Positions 41,318-52,798 are shown, numbered from the stretch's first letter. The stretch: 64,000 nucleotides of DNA from Viola odorata (GCA_963691705.1 OY829538.1:33934836-33998835); one strand, 5' to 3'. The notes: a model not told the origin generated them from the letters alone. A program made the numbers and translations.

Positions 41318-44096
41318 AAGGCTCACACACTCAGTGGTTCCCTCTATACTTTTCACACTCAAACCTTCTTTTTCTCTCGCAAGCTGTTTTGCAATTTCAT
41401 ATTCAGCATGTGACTTAGCAAGCCATTGCTGATCCTCAAACACTGCAGCTTGTGTTAACGGTGCCAAGGTGAATTTCTGACCATCCTTAACCAATTTGTA
41501 GAGGTTTCTCTTCCCATCATGATTCGCTTCGCGATCAAACTGCCATGGGCGTCCAAGGAGGATATGGCTTGCTTGCATCGGCACAACATCACAGAGAACC
41601 TCATCTTGGTATTTGCCGATACGAAACTTAACAAGTACCTGTTTGGTCACCTTAATACCGTTGTCATCCGTCATCCAGTGTAGACGATACGGTTTCGGAT
41701 GCTTTACCGTCGGCAAGTCCAGCTTATGAACCATCAGCGCACTGGCACAGTTGGTGCAGCTTCCGTTGTCTATAATAATGGAACAGCCCTTGTGATCAAT
41801 CACACCTCGGGTGTGGAACAGATTGGTCCGTTGCTCCTCATCACACACTTCATCTGTGGTCTGCACGCTCAGGTTCCGTCGGATGACAAGCAACTGAACA
41901 TGCTCACCTCTCTGACAGTCAATATCCGAATCGGTCTGACCGTTTTCCTCAGGTTCTGTTTTCTCCTGTTCATCATCCGATTCTTCCTCTCCATTCGGCC
42001 GGATGATGAAGATTCTCTTATTCGGACACTCCGCTTTCTTGTGTCCTCGACCGTTGCATTTGAAACAAACAATTTCCTTAGTGGCTGGCCGATCCACAGG
42101 TGGAGTGTAAGGTTTAGTAGTAGCCGTTTTGGACGGGATAACGGCACTGGCGGGTGTCTTCGGAACGGTAGAAGCCGTTCTGTCTTCCTTATACCAAGAC
42201 GGCTTCTTCCACGGTGTCGATCCAGTAGACTTAGAAGAGCTCTTAGCTTTCCGATGCTTCTCAATCTTTTGAGCCATGTGAAGCATCTCCTCAAGAGTAT
42301 TGTATTGCGTCAGCTCCAGGGCGTCGGCAATCTCTGCATTCAAACCAGTAATAAACCGAGCCATCGTTACCTCAGGTTCCTCAGTAATTTTTGCTTGAGC
42401 TAAAGCAATCTCCATCTCATTAAAGTAGGCACCAACTCCCTTGCTGCCCTGCTTCAAGGTTTGAAGCCGTTGATGAAGCTCACGGTGAAAGTGGGCAGGG
42501 ACAAACCGTTGTCTCATCGCCTGTTTCATCTCAACCCAGTCATTAATCGGACCAGCATAAACAGCGGCTCTCTTCAGGTTGAGCTGCTCCCACCAATGAC
42601 TAGCATATCCACTGAATTCTACTGCTGCTAACTGGACCTTTTTACCCTCTGAATAATTGTGGCATAAGAAAATAGCATCTACTTTCCGTTCCCATGTCAA
42701 GAAGGTATCAGGGTCGTCAGTACCCTCAAACGGAGGTATTTTCATTTTGATGCTGCTGAGATTAGCATCCAAACGGTCATCCTCCCGTTCTCTCCTACCA
42801 TCACGACGGTCTCGTCTCTCTCTCCTCTGTCCATCCCTTGCATTTATCCAGCCTTCTCCCCCATCAGGTTCTCCTTCCAAATCAGAATGTGGTAATTGTG
42901 GACCACGTCTGGCAAGTCGCCTAGGAGGGACCAAAGCAAGATTACGCCGACGATTCACATCACGTGGTCGACGGGCGCTGTCATCTTCTTCGGACAGATC
43001 AGTCAAACGGCCATCACATTGGTTATTCGCGGCTATAGGAACTGGATTTATGGTAGCTAACGCTTCCACCCTAGCCATTCTTGCATCGGCAGTTAGCTGC
43101 CGCTCATTGGCAGTTACTTGCCGTTCATTCAATGTTCGGAGCTGTTCCGTCATGTTGGCTAGCATAGCCGACAGATCGGGTTGTTGTACTCCCTCTTGAG
43201 ACATCTTTTACTTTTCCTGAAATTCACAACACCAAAGAAAACGTAAAATTGCACTAACCTAGCACTCCCTCACGTGTTTACTCTCGTGTTTAATCACTCT
43301 AATAATCTCTCAAAATTCTCTCAAAATTCCCTGCAATGTTCAAGTGTTAGTGAGACTCAAGAATCCAAAGAAAAGCTTCCAAGAAGACTCTCAAAGAAAA
43401 CTAGCACTGAAAAGAATGCTGACACTTGATATTTGAGTAATTGTAAGAACAACCAATCAAACAAATAGCAAGTAGAGTAGAAGGCAATTTCAAGGAATCA
43501 AGAAAGCTCAAATTGACTCGAACGGACTCAAACAAATTCAATTTCAGTTATGATTGTAATATCCAATCGCAGTGCAATTTAATTCCTTGATAAATCTGGT
43601 TTTTATGGAGCAAATACTTCTATATATTTTTGTATTTGCAGAATCGAATCCCTTTCTTTTCTTTGGGAATTTTCCCTTTTTTTTTTTTTTTTTTTTTTTT
43701 TTGACAGCAAAACACAATTTAGTGTTTTGATCAGAACTTTTTACTCTGAACTCCGAATCGACCGATTCTTTTTGATTCGGAAGCCCAACAGATTCAGCTT
43801 TCCAACGAAAGCACAATCACCCAAATCGAACTTCAGTTGCTATATATATAAATATAAATTCGACAACTGATACTGAACAGAATTTTCTCTTGTATTTCGT
43901 GACCTTTTTGTGGGTAGAAAACGCAAGTAATTTAGCGAATTTCAACACAACAGACTGGAACGAAACACAACCAATTGTATTCAAGTAACTAACCAAGCAC
44001 AGCAAAGAAATCTGTTTTAGAATGGAGTAGAAAGAGAATACCGATTTCAACAAAGAAAACTTGAAACAATTGAAGATACTTACCAATCTTTGAACG

Positions 44097-44114
44097 CCTT
44101 AAGCTCCGCTACCA
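44097..44114 (-). other. CRM primer binding site
   Basis: Minus-strand TGGTAGCGGAGCTTAAGG begins two bases inside the 5' LTR end. The tRNA that matches cannot be assigned with certainty by eye. Confidence 0.7.
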
Positions 44115-44116
44115 AC

Positions 44117-45025
44117 TGATACGATCCTGGTTCCTTAGGATGCGTAGCACCAATTTTGATCTTTGTTCAAAGACGAATTTCCTGCGGAAATAGATAACTC
44201 GACAAGTACGAGCTTAGACCACTTAGCTAACCTGTGCTAAGAGCCCTAATCGATTTCAAGTCAAGGGTCTTGAATCGGGTTCTTAGGACTAGACTCAACA
44301 ATGTGAGAATCACACTAAGATAAACGACACAATAATACAATTCCAAGATTTACTTGTATACGACTCAAGTATTGCGGACTCAAGAAGAACAAGGTTCAAC
44401 CAACTTGAACAAGGGGCGGAGATTGAAGAGAATATCTCAATTTATCAAATAACAGCCAACCTAATAAGGAGGCAAAGTAGTTCCTTATATAGGTTACAAA
44501 CAAACCCTAAAAGCAAACCTAATAGGAATAGAAGTAGGACTTCTAAAATAGGAAGATAGCTTAACTAATTAAACTGTTTAATTAACTAATTAAGCTTAAA
44601 GTAATTTAAAGTCAACAACTTAAATCTTCAGTCAACGCGCCAGCTTCTGGACACGCGAAACGAGCAGGAGCCATTTTGAACAATTGGCACGCGCGACAGA
44701 TAAGTGAATCGGCAACGGCTGAGTGAAACGGGCAGATGCCGATTTCGTGAGAACGGTCAGAGCCGTTTTGAACGAATCGGACAAGAGCCGTTTTGTGACA
44801 AACGGTCAAGTGCCGTTTCTAGCAGAATCATCATCGGCTATTGTGAATGTAAGGCGATTCACAACTCTAGGAGTTTTCTCTCGAAGTGCAGCTTCCTCAC
44901 TTGACATCTCACATTCCAGCTCCTTGTGAATGAGAGATGACAATCGGTCTTGAAGCTTTCTTGCTCTGGCTCGAGTCATTGGACCAGCTGGTGGTAACGG
45001 TAGTTGGATGCGTGGATTCGCATCA
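44117..45025 (-). mobile_element. CRM 5' LTR
   Basis: 909 bp, the same length as the 3' LTR, with about 13 substitutions and no indel noticed. TATA at 44485-44491. Confidence 0.93.
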
Positions 45026-45030
45026 TTGGG
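45026..45030. other. Target-site duplication of CRM element, right copy
   Basis: TTGGG, identical to 37393-37397. Confidence 0.9.
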
Positions 45031-46879
45031 GGCACCTTCTTAGGTAATGATAATGACGAGATCAACATGTTATCTTGAGGCTTCTGCTCGCTTGGTCGTT
45101 GTTGGACTTTTGCTGGACATTTCTTCTTAGAATCGTGATGGCTGAGGACATGACAACCCTTTTGAACCACCCTTGACTGAGATACAAAGGGAAGCTTTTA
45201 TTCATTTCCCACAGTGATGATGAAGAGAAGGTCATTCGATCATGGGTGATAGTCATCCCTGAGAAGCTACCCACTCATGAGAGGATTAATACCCGTTCGA
45301 TCATGATCAACTGCTTAGGAAGAGAAACGCCGGTGATTGCTTCGGAACAAGATCAAATTCGACACATGAAAGATTTGACCATGATTGAATTTGAGTCCGT
45401 AGTTTGGAGCATAGCGGGGCATGAATGTCTTTACGCCACAAAACAGAACCAATTTAAACATGTTGATCAGGACCCTAGGGGAACACCTATTCGTCCTATT
45501 TCTGTAAGGTCAAGGGTCTTGCTTGCAAAAGGCACCTGGCGACGGTAGTGTCTTGATGGTGGAATTTTTTGAGAGGGCAGATGGAGAGAAAAGCTTCGGC
45601 AACTTACACCCCTAAATAGGCTTGTTAGCGCGGAATAGGTTTTGTCACTTTGATCCCACATCTTTTGTATTCAAACTGGATAATAGTATTGCTATCAACA
45701 TAGCCAATCACAGCATTCCGAATGAATGACCATTAAGTTCTTGAATGGTATTCTAAGCTTAGACAATTTTCTGGATAATCAGATGATAACTCTTTGCTCG
45801 AGATTGCATGCGTAGTCTTCTCATGTGGATTCAGCCTTTGAAATAGCTAAATCGCTTCTGGACTTGGTCAGATTTCTAAGGAAAGACGGGTTCAGGGTGA
45901 ACCTTGAGACTGGTTGTTTGCATATGCAAGATATTCTGCAAAGAAGCCAACTCATTGTACTGACCGTTTTAAAATCTTTCCAGATTCGCTCCGTGACTAC
46001 TCTTCACGAGGAGACATCCTGTGCATTGGGGATGACCGATTGCTGATTTGATTTGTCTGAGAAATATGGCTTGAACATAATTTTAAGAGACGACAGAAGA
46101 TCCTTAGTCAGCTGGAGATTCAGATGGTCATTGGGGAATCCAGTAAGTCATTCCTTTGCGGGGAGAAGGCTCCAACACTTCAACCTGTATAGCACGGGTT
46201 TGCGGATAAAATAAGAGAATGTAATCCCATCAACACATGTGCTTACTAACTCATTTATTGGAGGATTCATCTTCCCCGTACAATTATCATACAGTCGAGA
46301 GCCAAATGGGCGTAAATATCGCTATCGCATGACAATGCATTATGTTGACTGGGGTCCCTAAAGGACACGCATCCATCATTGTTATGTTTCTTTACCATGA
46401 GGAATAGTTTGCAAAGGGCACTTGGTGACAGTAATGTCTTGATGGTAAAATTTCCCGAGGAGGATTGTTCAAGAGTTGATAGGAGGAGCGTTCCTCTGCA
46501 CCTGCCTCAGCGATGATCTGAAGGCAAGGGTAGGATGGACATAGAGAACTCTTTGTTGCGAATTACCACTCCTTATGCCTTGCCCCCTGGTGAACTGGGC
46601 TTAACCATTGATGCCCTCTAACATCTTCTAGTCATCCTTTCCTTTGCTTGCCCCCCAGTTTATAAATCTTATTGCACCTGAAATAAAAGGGGGAATTAAA
46701 TAGTAAGTTTGGAGGGAAGGATATCCCAAAATTAAAAATTAAAACTGACAAAAATTGAAATATTTGAGAAGAACATGTGGGTTTCCCCCCCACAGAGCGC
46801 CCTTGTTTCTAGTCGTAGGCTCGACTAATATTGGAGATATTCCTGCTGAATGAATAAGCTGAATAGGTCCATTGTGGAC
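45031..46879. other. Ogre-like element interior, continued
   Basis: The sequence continues that left of the CRM insertion. A plus-strand frame at 45246-45548 (starting IVIPEKLPTHERINTRS) is fairly long but has no recognisable domain. A block at 45840-45960 is a diverged copy of 36170-36290, and one at 46440-46480 of 35740 and 36370. No pol motif is seen on either strand. Confidence 0.45.
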
Positions 46880-48325
46880 CTGGAGAGTGTGTACTCAAGA
46901 GCTAGTGGTCGGGTAGAGTCCTTCGGCTAACCCTTCGAAGGAGATCCTTTTGTGCTTGACCATGTGAAGAACCTTTTTTCCTAAAGGCGGAGCAGTTTTC
47001 TAAAGTGTGACTCGGAGCTCGCACACTTAACACCAGGATTGAATCCCTTTGGGTAAGAGTTTAGAGAGGTCAGACTGGGGTTGATACGATTTGTCCCAGT
47101 TGCTACAAGATGTTTGTAAATTTCCCTTACTGGGCTGGAAGAGGTGCCCATGGTTCTTAGTTTTAGCTACTTGGTGGGCTTATATGATCTGGATTGTGTG
47201 GGTTGTGGTATTTTTTACGGAGGTGAGGGAAACGATTGCCCATAACTAGGTTGGTGGGAGACGAAGTTGACATCTTCCTTTATAATAGGCGTCATATTGG
47301 GTGTCTCTTTTGGCAACGATCTTTCCAAATTTGATTCTTTATTCCACTCTCTCCGCAATTAGGACCATGTCAGAGAAGCTGCTGGACGAATTGGAGATGC
47401 GATGAGTGTAGTAAGGGGCTTGGAAAGTGTTCTTAAGAACTGATACAAGTTCTTTACCGCCCCGAACAGGAGAAATTCTGGTTCATTGGTTCTCTCCATT
47501 TTTAGCATACGCCTTCACGGGTTCATTGGTTCTCTTCTCTAGGTTCTGCAAATCAGAATGGTCCGGGGCTATTTCCATGTTGAACTTGTATTGTTTGAAG
47601 AAGGCGTCAAACAAATCTCTCCAAGTTCTGATTCTATTCCCATTCCAGATTCATGTACCAGGTCAATGCATGCTTGGACAACTTTCTCTGAACAAGTGGA
47701 TTAACAAAGGTTCATTATGTATCACCTCTGACATCTCATTGCAGTAATTGTTGAGGTGAGTATTGGGGCACACAATCTCAGTGTACTTCTCAAATTCTGA
47801 AATCTTAAATTTCTGAGGTATGGTAATCCCTGGTACCATACACATATCCGCAGGAATTGTTGGGTCGAAGGGAACCCTCATTCTATTCTAACAGACTCAA
47901 CCTGTCGATACTTGGCCCTTCTGTTTTATTGGTGCCAAAACTAGTAGCTGATGAATACCCGAAGGATGCACGTGGTTGCATCTGATTGCCCCCAGAAGCT
48001 TACAAAAATATTAGGGTTCTGAGTAGATCTTCTTCTTGCCAAGATTAAGAGTGTGTTCAACCAGCGAAGGATTAAGAGGTGCGTCATCTAGAGTGTTTGT
48101 GCTTTGTCTAATCACAGTGCCTGAGGTGAGCGTGGAACTGCCAGAAGGATCCTGCCGCTGCCATAGAATTCCTTGTCTTGTTCTTTTTTGGCTGGTGTGG
48201 TGCTTTCCATGGCTACCTGAATATATTCTTCGGGTTTCTAATGCCTTGACCTTTTCGACCATCTTTCGTATTGGAAGTCTAGTTATAGGGAGCCTGTGGG
48301 GAGCCGTTTGCTTTTCATGAGCCAT
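46880..48325 (-). pseudogene. Ogre-type gag, heavily decayed
   Basis: The ATG at 48325 opens MAHEKQTAPHRL..., with KMVEKVKALE typical of the N-terminal coil. The Ogre gag core is visible at 47881-47663 (IPQKFKISEFEKYTEIVCPNTHLNNY followed by MSEVIHNEPLLIHLF), and downstream fragments of the usual W-Y and K-W-R-E motifs can be followed in shifting frames to about 47290. Text near 46960-46800 resembles the post-gag region (VLHMVKHKRISFEG). Many stops and frameshifts are present. This assigns the element to the Ogre group rather than to the Tat subgroup of the outer element. Confidence 0.65.
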
Positions 48326-49465
48326 TTTTATCCTGAAAACAAATGAAAGGAAATAATCATAAGTCTTAGCCGGGATATGTATGTGAAATGGTATCCCGAG
48401 GTCTCCATGCTACGAGAGAAAGAGAGGGGTAAGTACAATAATAGCAATAATGTAGGCACCATAAAAAATCGCAGGCATGGAGAATTACGAAAATAATTGA
48501 GACAAAATTATAAACATGGAAAAATCCTGAAAGAATTTGCATGTGAAAATTTGTGAATTTTTTTGTATACATGGGAAAATTGCGGCAGAATTTACACACA
48601 TGGAAAAACTTTCGGAAAATTTTGTCAGTGTGAAAAATTGCGGAAATGATTGCATACGTGGAAAAATTTGACACGTGTGAAAAAAAATTGTACATATGGA
48701 AAAATTTAACACGTGGAGAGATTTGACACGTGAACAAATTGTAGAGAAAGGGTGAAAAATTGCGGAAAATTGTACATGTAAAAGATTGCGGAAAAATTTA
48801 CAGATATTGAGAAATCGTGGAAAAAAATTGCAAATATAGAGACGTTACAAAAAACTTGCAAATATGGAGAAATTGCGAAAAATTTACAACGTGGAAAGTT
48901 TGCGGAAAAAGATTTGTAAATGAAATATTTTTTTTTAGAAATTAGTGGAAAAAGTGAAACAAAGTCTCAATATACTCATTTCAACATGATGCATATGTTG
49001 GGGTGACACCAACTATTTCTAAACTGGCTGGAAGGCTTCCGGACGATACCATAGAAGTGGTCCCTCAGTAAATGGATACGTGATTGCCTGTTGAACCATC
49101 AAAAGTTCTAGGCATTCACCCATTTAGGGGTTCGAGTCCGAGTTTAGGGTTCTTGAAAACTACCCAGGACACGTGTCCTAGGGCCTCACTACTAACCTCC
49201 TAATCTTATTTGGAAAAGGTCCGGCGATAGGGCATTATGCGTGAAATGCATATGAATGACAGTTTATCAAAGCGAATAATAACGAATCACGTATAAACAA
49301 TTTATCAAAGCGAATAAAGCAATTAATCATGCATAAAAAAATCATATGATAATACAACAATTTATCATAGCAATTATGTACAATAGAAATCATACGAGAA
49401 AAATTAAACAATTTATCGAAGCAAAGAACAAACACCTCAAAAAAATCCGGCTTCGACCCTATTCG
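48326..49465 (-). other. Leader between PBS and gag of the Ogre-like element
   Basis: AT-rich. Between about 48470 and 48960 degenerate units of the form acatggaaaaattgcggaaa recur every 30-45 bp. Ogre elements normally carry an extra ORF1 here; none is visible. Confidence 0.5.
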
Positions 49466-49483
49466 TCCCTAATGAAGTCGCCA
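49466..49483 (-). other. Primer binding site of the Ogre-like element
   Basis: Minus-strand TGGCGACTTCATTAGGGA, a few bases from the 5' LTR. It resembles the TGGCGACTC...GGGA sites reported for Ogre, usually assigned to tRNA-Arg. Confidence 0.75.
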
Positions 49484-49694
49484 AACAGTCGCACCCCCTT
49501 TTTTCGGATTTTCCTAATGCGACGCAGGTTTGGGACTAGATGTGAGATGAAATTGGACTGATCTCACATGATGCATATGAAGTCGCCACCCTAATTTGTT
49601 TCTAGGTTTAGGGAACCTATTGTCATGCATAAAAAATAAAAACTAAGGCAAAATGGGTCTGAACCCGAGAACGGTGGTTCGGGGTCGTATTATG

Positions 49695-49723
49695 GACTCG
49701 GGAAGGTGTTAGGCACCCGAGTC
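49695..49723. promoter_or_regulatory. Conserved stem-loop in LTR3
   Basis: Perfect GACTCGGG/CCCGAGTC stem around the same loop as in LTR1. Confidence 0.55.
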
Positions 49724-50988
49724 ACATCCTAGAAAGGTTACCGGAGAAAGAGGTGTTTAACCATGATTGAAAAATAAAAAGTCCTAATTTAGTGATCATG
49801 CCCAATAGATTAAATTTCAATAATTCTAAATAAGTCATGCATACAAGAGGATATGCGAAAAAGCATGGAATAAATAAAAGGGTAAGAAACGTTTACTTGA
49901 GAAGGGTATAGGCGATTTTTACCCTTTTGGTTCGAGAGTATGAGGCATACTTGTGAAGGGCATCGATTGATTTGCCCTACAAAGTCAAGATTATTAGTTC
50001 GGAAAATGACAATTGAAAAATAGATAAATATCTAATGACTTGTTGCGAGTGAAATAATTAATTTTAGCGATTAGATGCAAGCGAAATAATTATTTAAGCA
50101 TTCAAAGGCATGCAAAAACAATTAATTAAAAATTACAAGCGTACGGATAATCGGAATCAAAATTATCGTACGCAAGCGAAGTAATATTTTTTTGATGCAA
50201 GCAGAATAATTAAACATGCAAAAGCATACGAAAATAAATAATTAAACATGTAAGCATATAAAAATAAATAAACAGTACAAGCATACGAAAATTAGTACGA
50301 AAAATAAATGCGATGAACTGAAAATTTGGACTAGGCCCACTGGTTCTAGAAATTAGGCCCCCTTTTCATGTGGGCTTGGCTCATGACCAAACCAAATTAA
50401 AATGACACAACCCACTTCTTTTCCTTCCTTTCCCGCTAAGCCCATAATTAATTAAAATGAGGCCAAGCCTCCTATTCATCTTCTTCTTCCCCTCATCCAC
50501 GTCGTTCCAGCAAGCAAGAGCAGTTACAGCGACGGAGTGCAACACAGCAGCGGCGAGGCGAGGCACGGCAGCAGTCAGGCGAGGCTGCGGCAGAGGCGAT
50601 GAGGCTCAGCAGCGGCGACCAGCAACAGCGCAGCGATGAGGCGAGGCATGGCAGCGACGAACAGCAGCAGCGCAGCGACGAGGCGAAGCGCGGCAAGGGT
50701 AGTGCGGCGGCAAGCCAGCAACGGCGAGCAAGAGCAACAGCGGGGCCAAGGCAGCAGCCTAGCAGCGGCGAATGGTGGCGATGTAGCAGCAGCTTCCTCC
50801 TCCTCCTCTCAACGCCAAACAACAAGCAAAAACAAAGGAAAAAAAAGAGAACAAAAAATAATTAAGGGAGCAAGCAAACGCATATATTAAATGAATTAGA
50901 GAAGGATAAAAGGGATGAGAAATTGCTTGCCTTCTTTTGCCGAGAGAGAGACCAAAAACCTCCCCCCTCATGCTTGTAGCTTCGGCTT

Positions 50989-50997
50989 CTATTTATA
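50989..50997 (-). promoter_or_regulatory. TATA box of LTR3
   Basis: Minus-strand TATAAATAG, identical in context to LTR2. As 5' LTR this would drive the Ogre-like element. Confidence 0.6.
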
Positions 50998-51623
50998 GAA
51001 GCTTGAGGCGGTGGAGATGAGGTGAGGTGGCCTTGATGCACAGTGAACTGACATGACCTTGTGTTGATCTTGGCCGGGGAAGAATCAAGAAAGCCGTTGA
51101 GAGCAAGGGGAAAGATGGTCAAACTTGCAGAATGCATTAATGTTGCATTAATGCAAATTAATGCATACGAGCGAATTATTTTTAGCTCGTATTTACGGTA
51201 CGAGAAAATCTTGCTAAAGACTCCAACCAAAATTGCTAGAACGTAGATCAAAGTGAAACAAATTTATTAGCACACAATGAACGATGAAAAGTCTGCTACA
51301 TAGTTCGATAAAAAAAAATATTCACTTGTAAGCAATAAAAGTTCAAGCGTAATAGGATACTCAAATAAAAATTGAACGAAACGCAAAGAGATAGCGCGAG
51401 TTAGAAAAATAATAAAAAATAAGTAGCTAATGAGCGAAATTGTTCGACCCTTGGTTTCGAGAATTTGACTCGGGAACCGATACGGGTTCGCACGGGAAAA
51501 GTGATACAAATGCAAAAAAGGTACGAAATAAAATTTAAATGACAATAAATGGAAGTACAATTTTCAAAATTTGATGATAAAAATGCGACAAATGAAAATT
51601 TTAAAATCCAAAATCGGGTAGCA

Positions 51624-52015
51624 ACATCTGCCATAGCTTTTGTCAAATTTTCAATTGCTAAGGACATCTCTTGAAAGCGAGTCTCAGGATCTTGGGAAGC
51701 GTCGATGGCGATTACCGCAACAAAGGATTCGGAGGACTCAGAGCTATAGTCTGCCCATCTCCCAGTTGGAGTATTTTCAGAAGCAATTCCAGCATCAGAT
51801 TCTCCACTCGGGTAGTAAGAGCCCTCAGATCTGGTTTGTATCTCTTTGATGACCCTTCTTCTTGGTTTTTCCCTATGGGAAAATTGCTTCAATGGTGACA
51901 CCAACTGGGCCCTTCCAGCTCTAGTACGAGCACGTGTTACCCGAAGGCCTTCTTGCAGATCTTGAAGTGCTTCAGGAAAAGAGTCGTCGGTCTGATTTCT
52001 AATCAGGCGATTCAT
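51624..52015 (-). pseudogene. Tat gag, N-terminal part
   Basis: From ATG 52015 (MNRLIRNQTDDSFPEALQDL) through a basic segment, an acidic Ser/Glu region and a helix ending IENLTKAMADVA at the LTR3 border. The same protein continues at 29260 with AEKDAQITFLI. The ATG lies 51 bases after the PBS, as expected. The frame then reads by chance into the LTR. Confidence 0.8.
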
Positions 52016-52065
52016 TTTGGATCTTGATTTGAGGAGTGTGATTCAAAAGATGAGAGGAGAGTAGG

Positions 52066-52083
52066 GTCCCACTGGGCGTGCCA
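52066..52083 (-). other. Primer binding site of the Tat element
   Basis: Minus-strand TGGCACGCCCAGTGGGAC, six bases inside the 5' LTR end, a form of the TGGCACGCC...GTGGGAC site seen in many plant Tat-type elements. tRNA not assigned. Confidence 0.75.
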
Positions 52084-52089
52084 GAAATT

Positions 52090-52798
52090 TGTAAACACAA
52101 ATTTCTCCGTGACAGGAGAAAATTATACGTGTCAAATTACAATTGTTGAATGTATAATAAAAGTGGTTCTTCTTATCTTGATTCCTCTAATTAATGAATC
52201 AGTCTTTACTCCGGATTTGGATTTGAACTTGAATTGGATGGTTGACGGATTGGCCTTGAATCAGCTTGTAATCCGTGGTTGATTTGAGAAGAAACCGGCC
52301 TTGAATTAGCTTGTGGCTTCTTCTTGATTTGATTTGATGTAGTTGAGAGAAAACCGGCCTTGAATCAGCTTGTGCCTTCTCCTTCTTTTTTAGAGACAAT
52401 ATGCTTTAGCTCTTGATTTTTGCAGCACCTCTTCTCTCCAAAAGAATGTCCCCTTCACCTTGTAATGAGGCCTCTATTTATAGGCTCATAAGGGTGAAGA
52501 AAGATGACATGTATCTTCATCTTATTGTTCTTACATTGAATACTAATTAACTTTGATATTTAATCAAAATTAATAGGTAAATATGAAATGGGTTTTGACC
52601 CATCCAAATGTGAGCTTGTTGATGGGCTTTAGGCAAATAAGTTTGGTGGATTTCGGTAAATGGGCTTCATGGTTATTTATAAACTTGGCCGAATATTTTA
52701 AGACGGATCGAAATTTTGATATCTACACAACCATCTCAAAGATTTTACCCGATCAAGACAATGGAGAAATTATCATAAGAGTTCTCCGCAAGTGGACA
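52090..52798 (-). mobile_element. 5' LTR of the Tat element
   Basis: 709 bp, plus-strand ends TGTAAACAC and AAGTGGACA, hence TGT...ACA. It contains a TATA box and three copies of a short block 'cggccttgaatyagcttgtg' (about 52250-52375). No partner LTR is found in the window, so the outer boundary at 52798 is inferred from the terminal dinucleotides. Confidence 0.65.
52475..52484 (-). promoter_or_regulatory. TATA box of the Tat LTR
   Basis: Minus-strand CTATAAATAG in a gagcctataaatagaggcc context, a strong plant TATA element. Confidence 0.7.

Larger units (their letters stand above)
38087..43204 (-). pseudogene. CRM gag-pol polyprotein with one stop
   Basis: Single frame of about 1705 codons from ATG 43204, broken only by TAG 39218-39220 at a position usually occupied by Trp. 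Order: gag ([26 protein letters not shown]), zinc knuckle [14 protein letters not shown] at about 42020-42064, protease with IIIDNGSC at about 41765, a His-rich repeat linker, RT with intact YFDD at about 40395, RNase H ([18 protein letters not shown]), integrase with zinc-binding H/C residues, catalytic D in SIDFVVGLP and VSDRDTKF and E in GQTEVVNRT. No chromodomain; the C-terminus ends in a basic GPMTRARVRKL segment and reads into the 3' LTR. The 5' leader (43205-44096) contains a long T run at about 43679-43702. All catalytic residues I can check are present. Confidence 0.9.
37398..45025 (-). mobile_element. CRM-type chromovirus retrotransposon, nearly complete (inner element)
   Basis: 7628 bp with 909-bp LTRs, TSD TTGGG, PBS 44097-44114, polypurine tract 38307-38320 and one gag-pol frame. 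The gag type ([37 protein letters not shown]) and the pol frame that ends inside the 3' LTR are features of the CRM clade, whose members often lie in centromeres. I counted about 13 differences between the LTRs (about 1.4 percent), so insertion is recent compared with the elements around it. One TAG separates it from a full frame. Confidence 0.85.
29261..51623 (-). mobile_element. Non-autonomous Ogre-like retrotransposon (middle element)
   Basis: Two LTRs, similar throughout (29261-31459 and 49488-51623), flank an interior that holds PBS 49466-49483, a leader, decayed Ogre-type gag (46880-48325) and a long 3' region of tandem arrays ending in hairpin and polypurine tract (31467-31527). I find no protease, RT, RNase H or integrase of its own; the only pol inside belongs to the nested CRM element. 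Without that insert the element is about 14.7 kb. It sits inside the Tat gag frame, which resumes on both sides. I cannot find a clean target-site duplication; 'gca' borders both ends. Confidence 0.75.
49488..51623 (-). mobile_element. 5' LTR of the Ogre-like element (LTR3)
   Basis: 2136 bp; PBS on its inner side identifies it as the 5' LTR. Its U3 end stops at gggtagca (51623), exactly where LTR2 homology stops, and the next bases are Tat gag coding sequence. Confidence 0.8.
22582..52798 (-). mobile_element. Tat-lineage Ty3/gypsy retrotransposon (outer element, interrupted)
   Basis: In sense order: 5' LTR 52090-52798, PBS 52066-52083, gag first part 52015-51624, foreign insertion 51623-29261, rest of gag 29260-28030, linker, protease, RT, two RNase H-like regions, integrase ending 22582. 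The antisense PMD gene (17201-22201) lies between pol and the expected 3' LTR, which I do not find and which may be in the gap. Lineage call rests on the gag type (NPKQHIAHFIETCNN, ELATRAHDLE), the second RNase H domain after the first, and the antisense extra gene. At least five stops and three frameshifts make it inactive. Confidence 0.8.

Noticed and set aside
41069..41432. Cys/Leu-rich plus-strand frames looking like a secreted Cys-rich protein
   Set aside because: They are the opposite strand of the His-rich repeat in the CRM pol frame.
45246..45548. Real 100-aa plus-strand gene
   Set aside because: Open but isolated, no homology recognised, no promoter, and lying in decayed Ogre-like interior; kept only as a remark.
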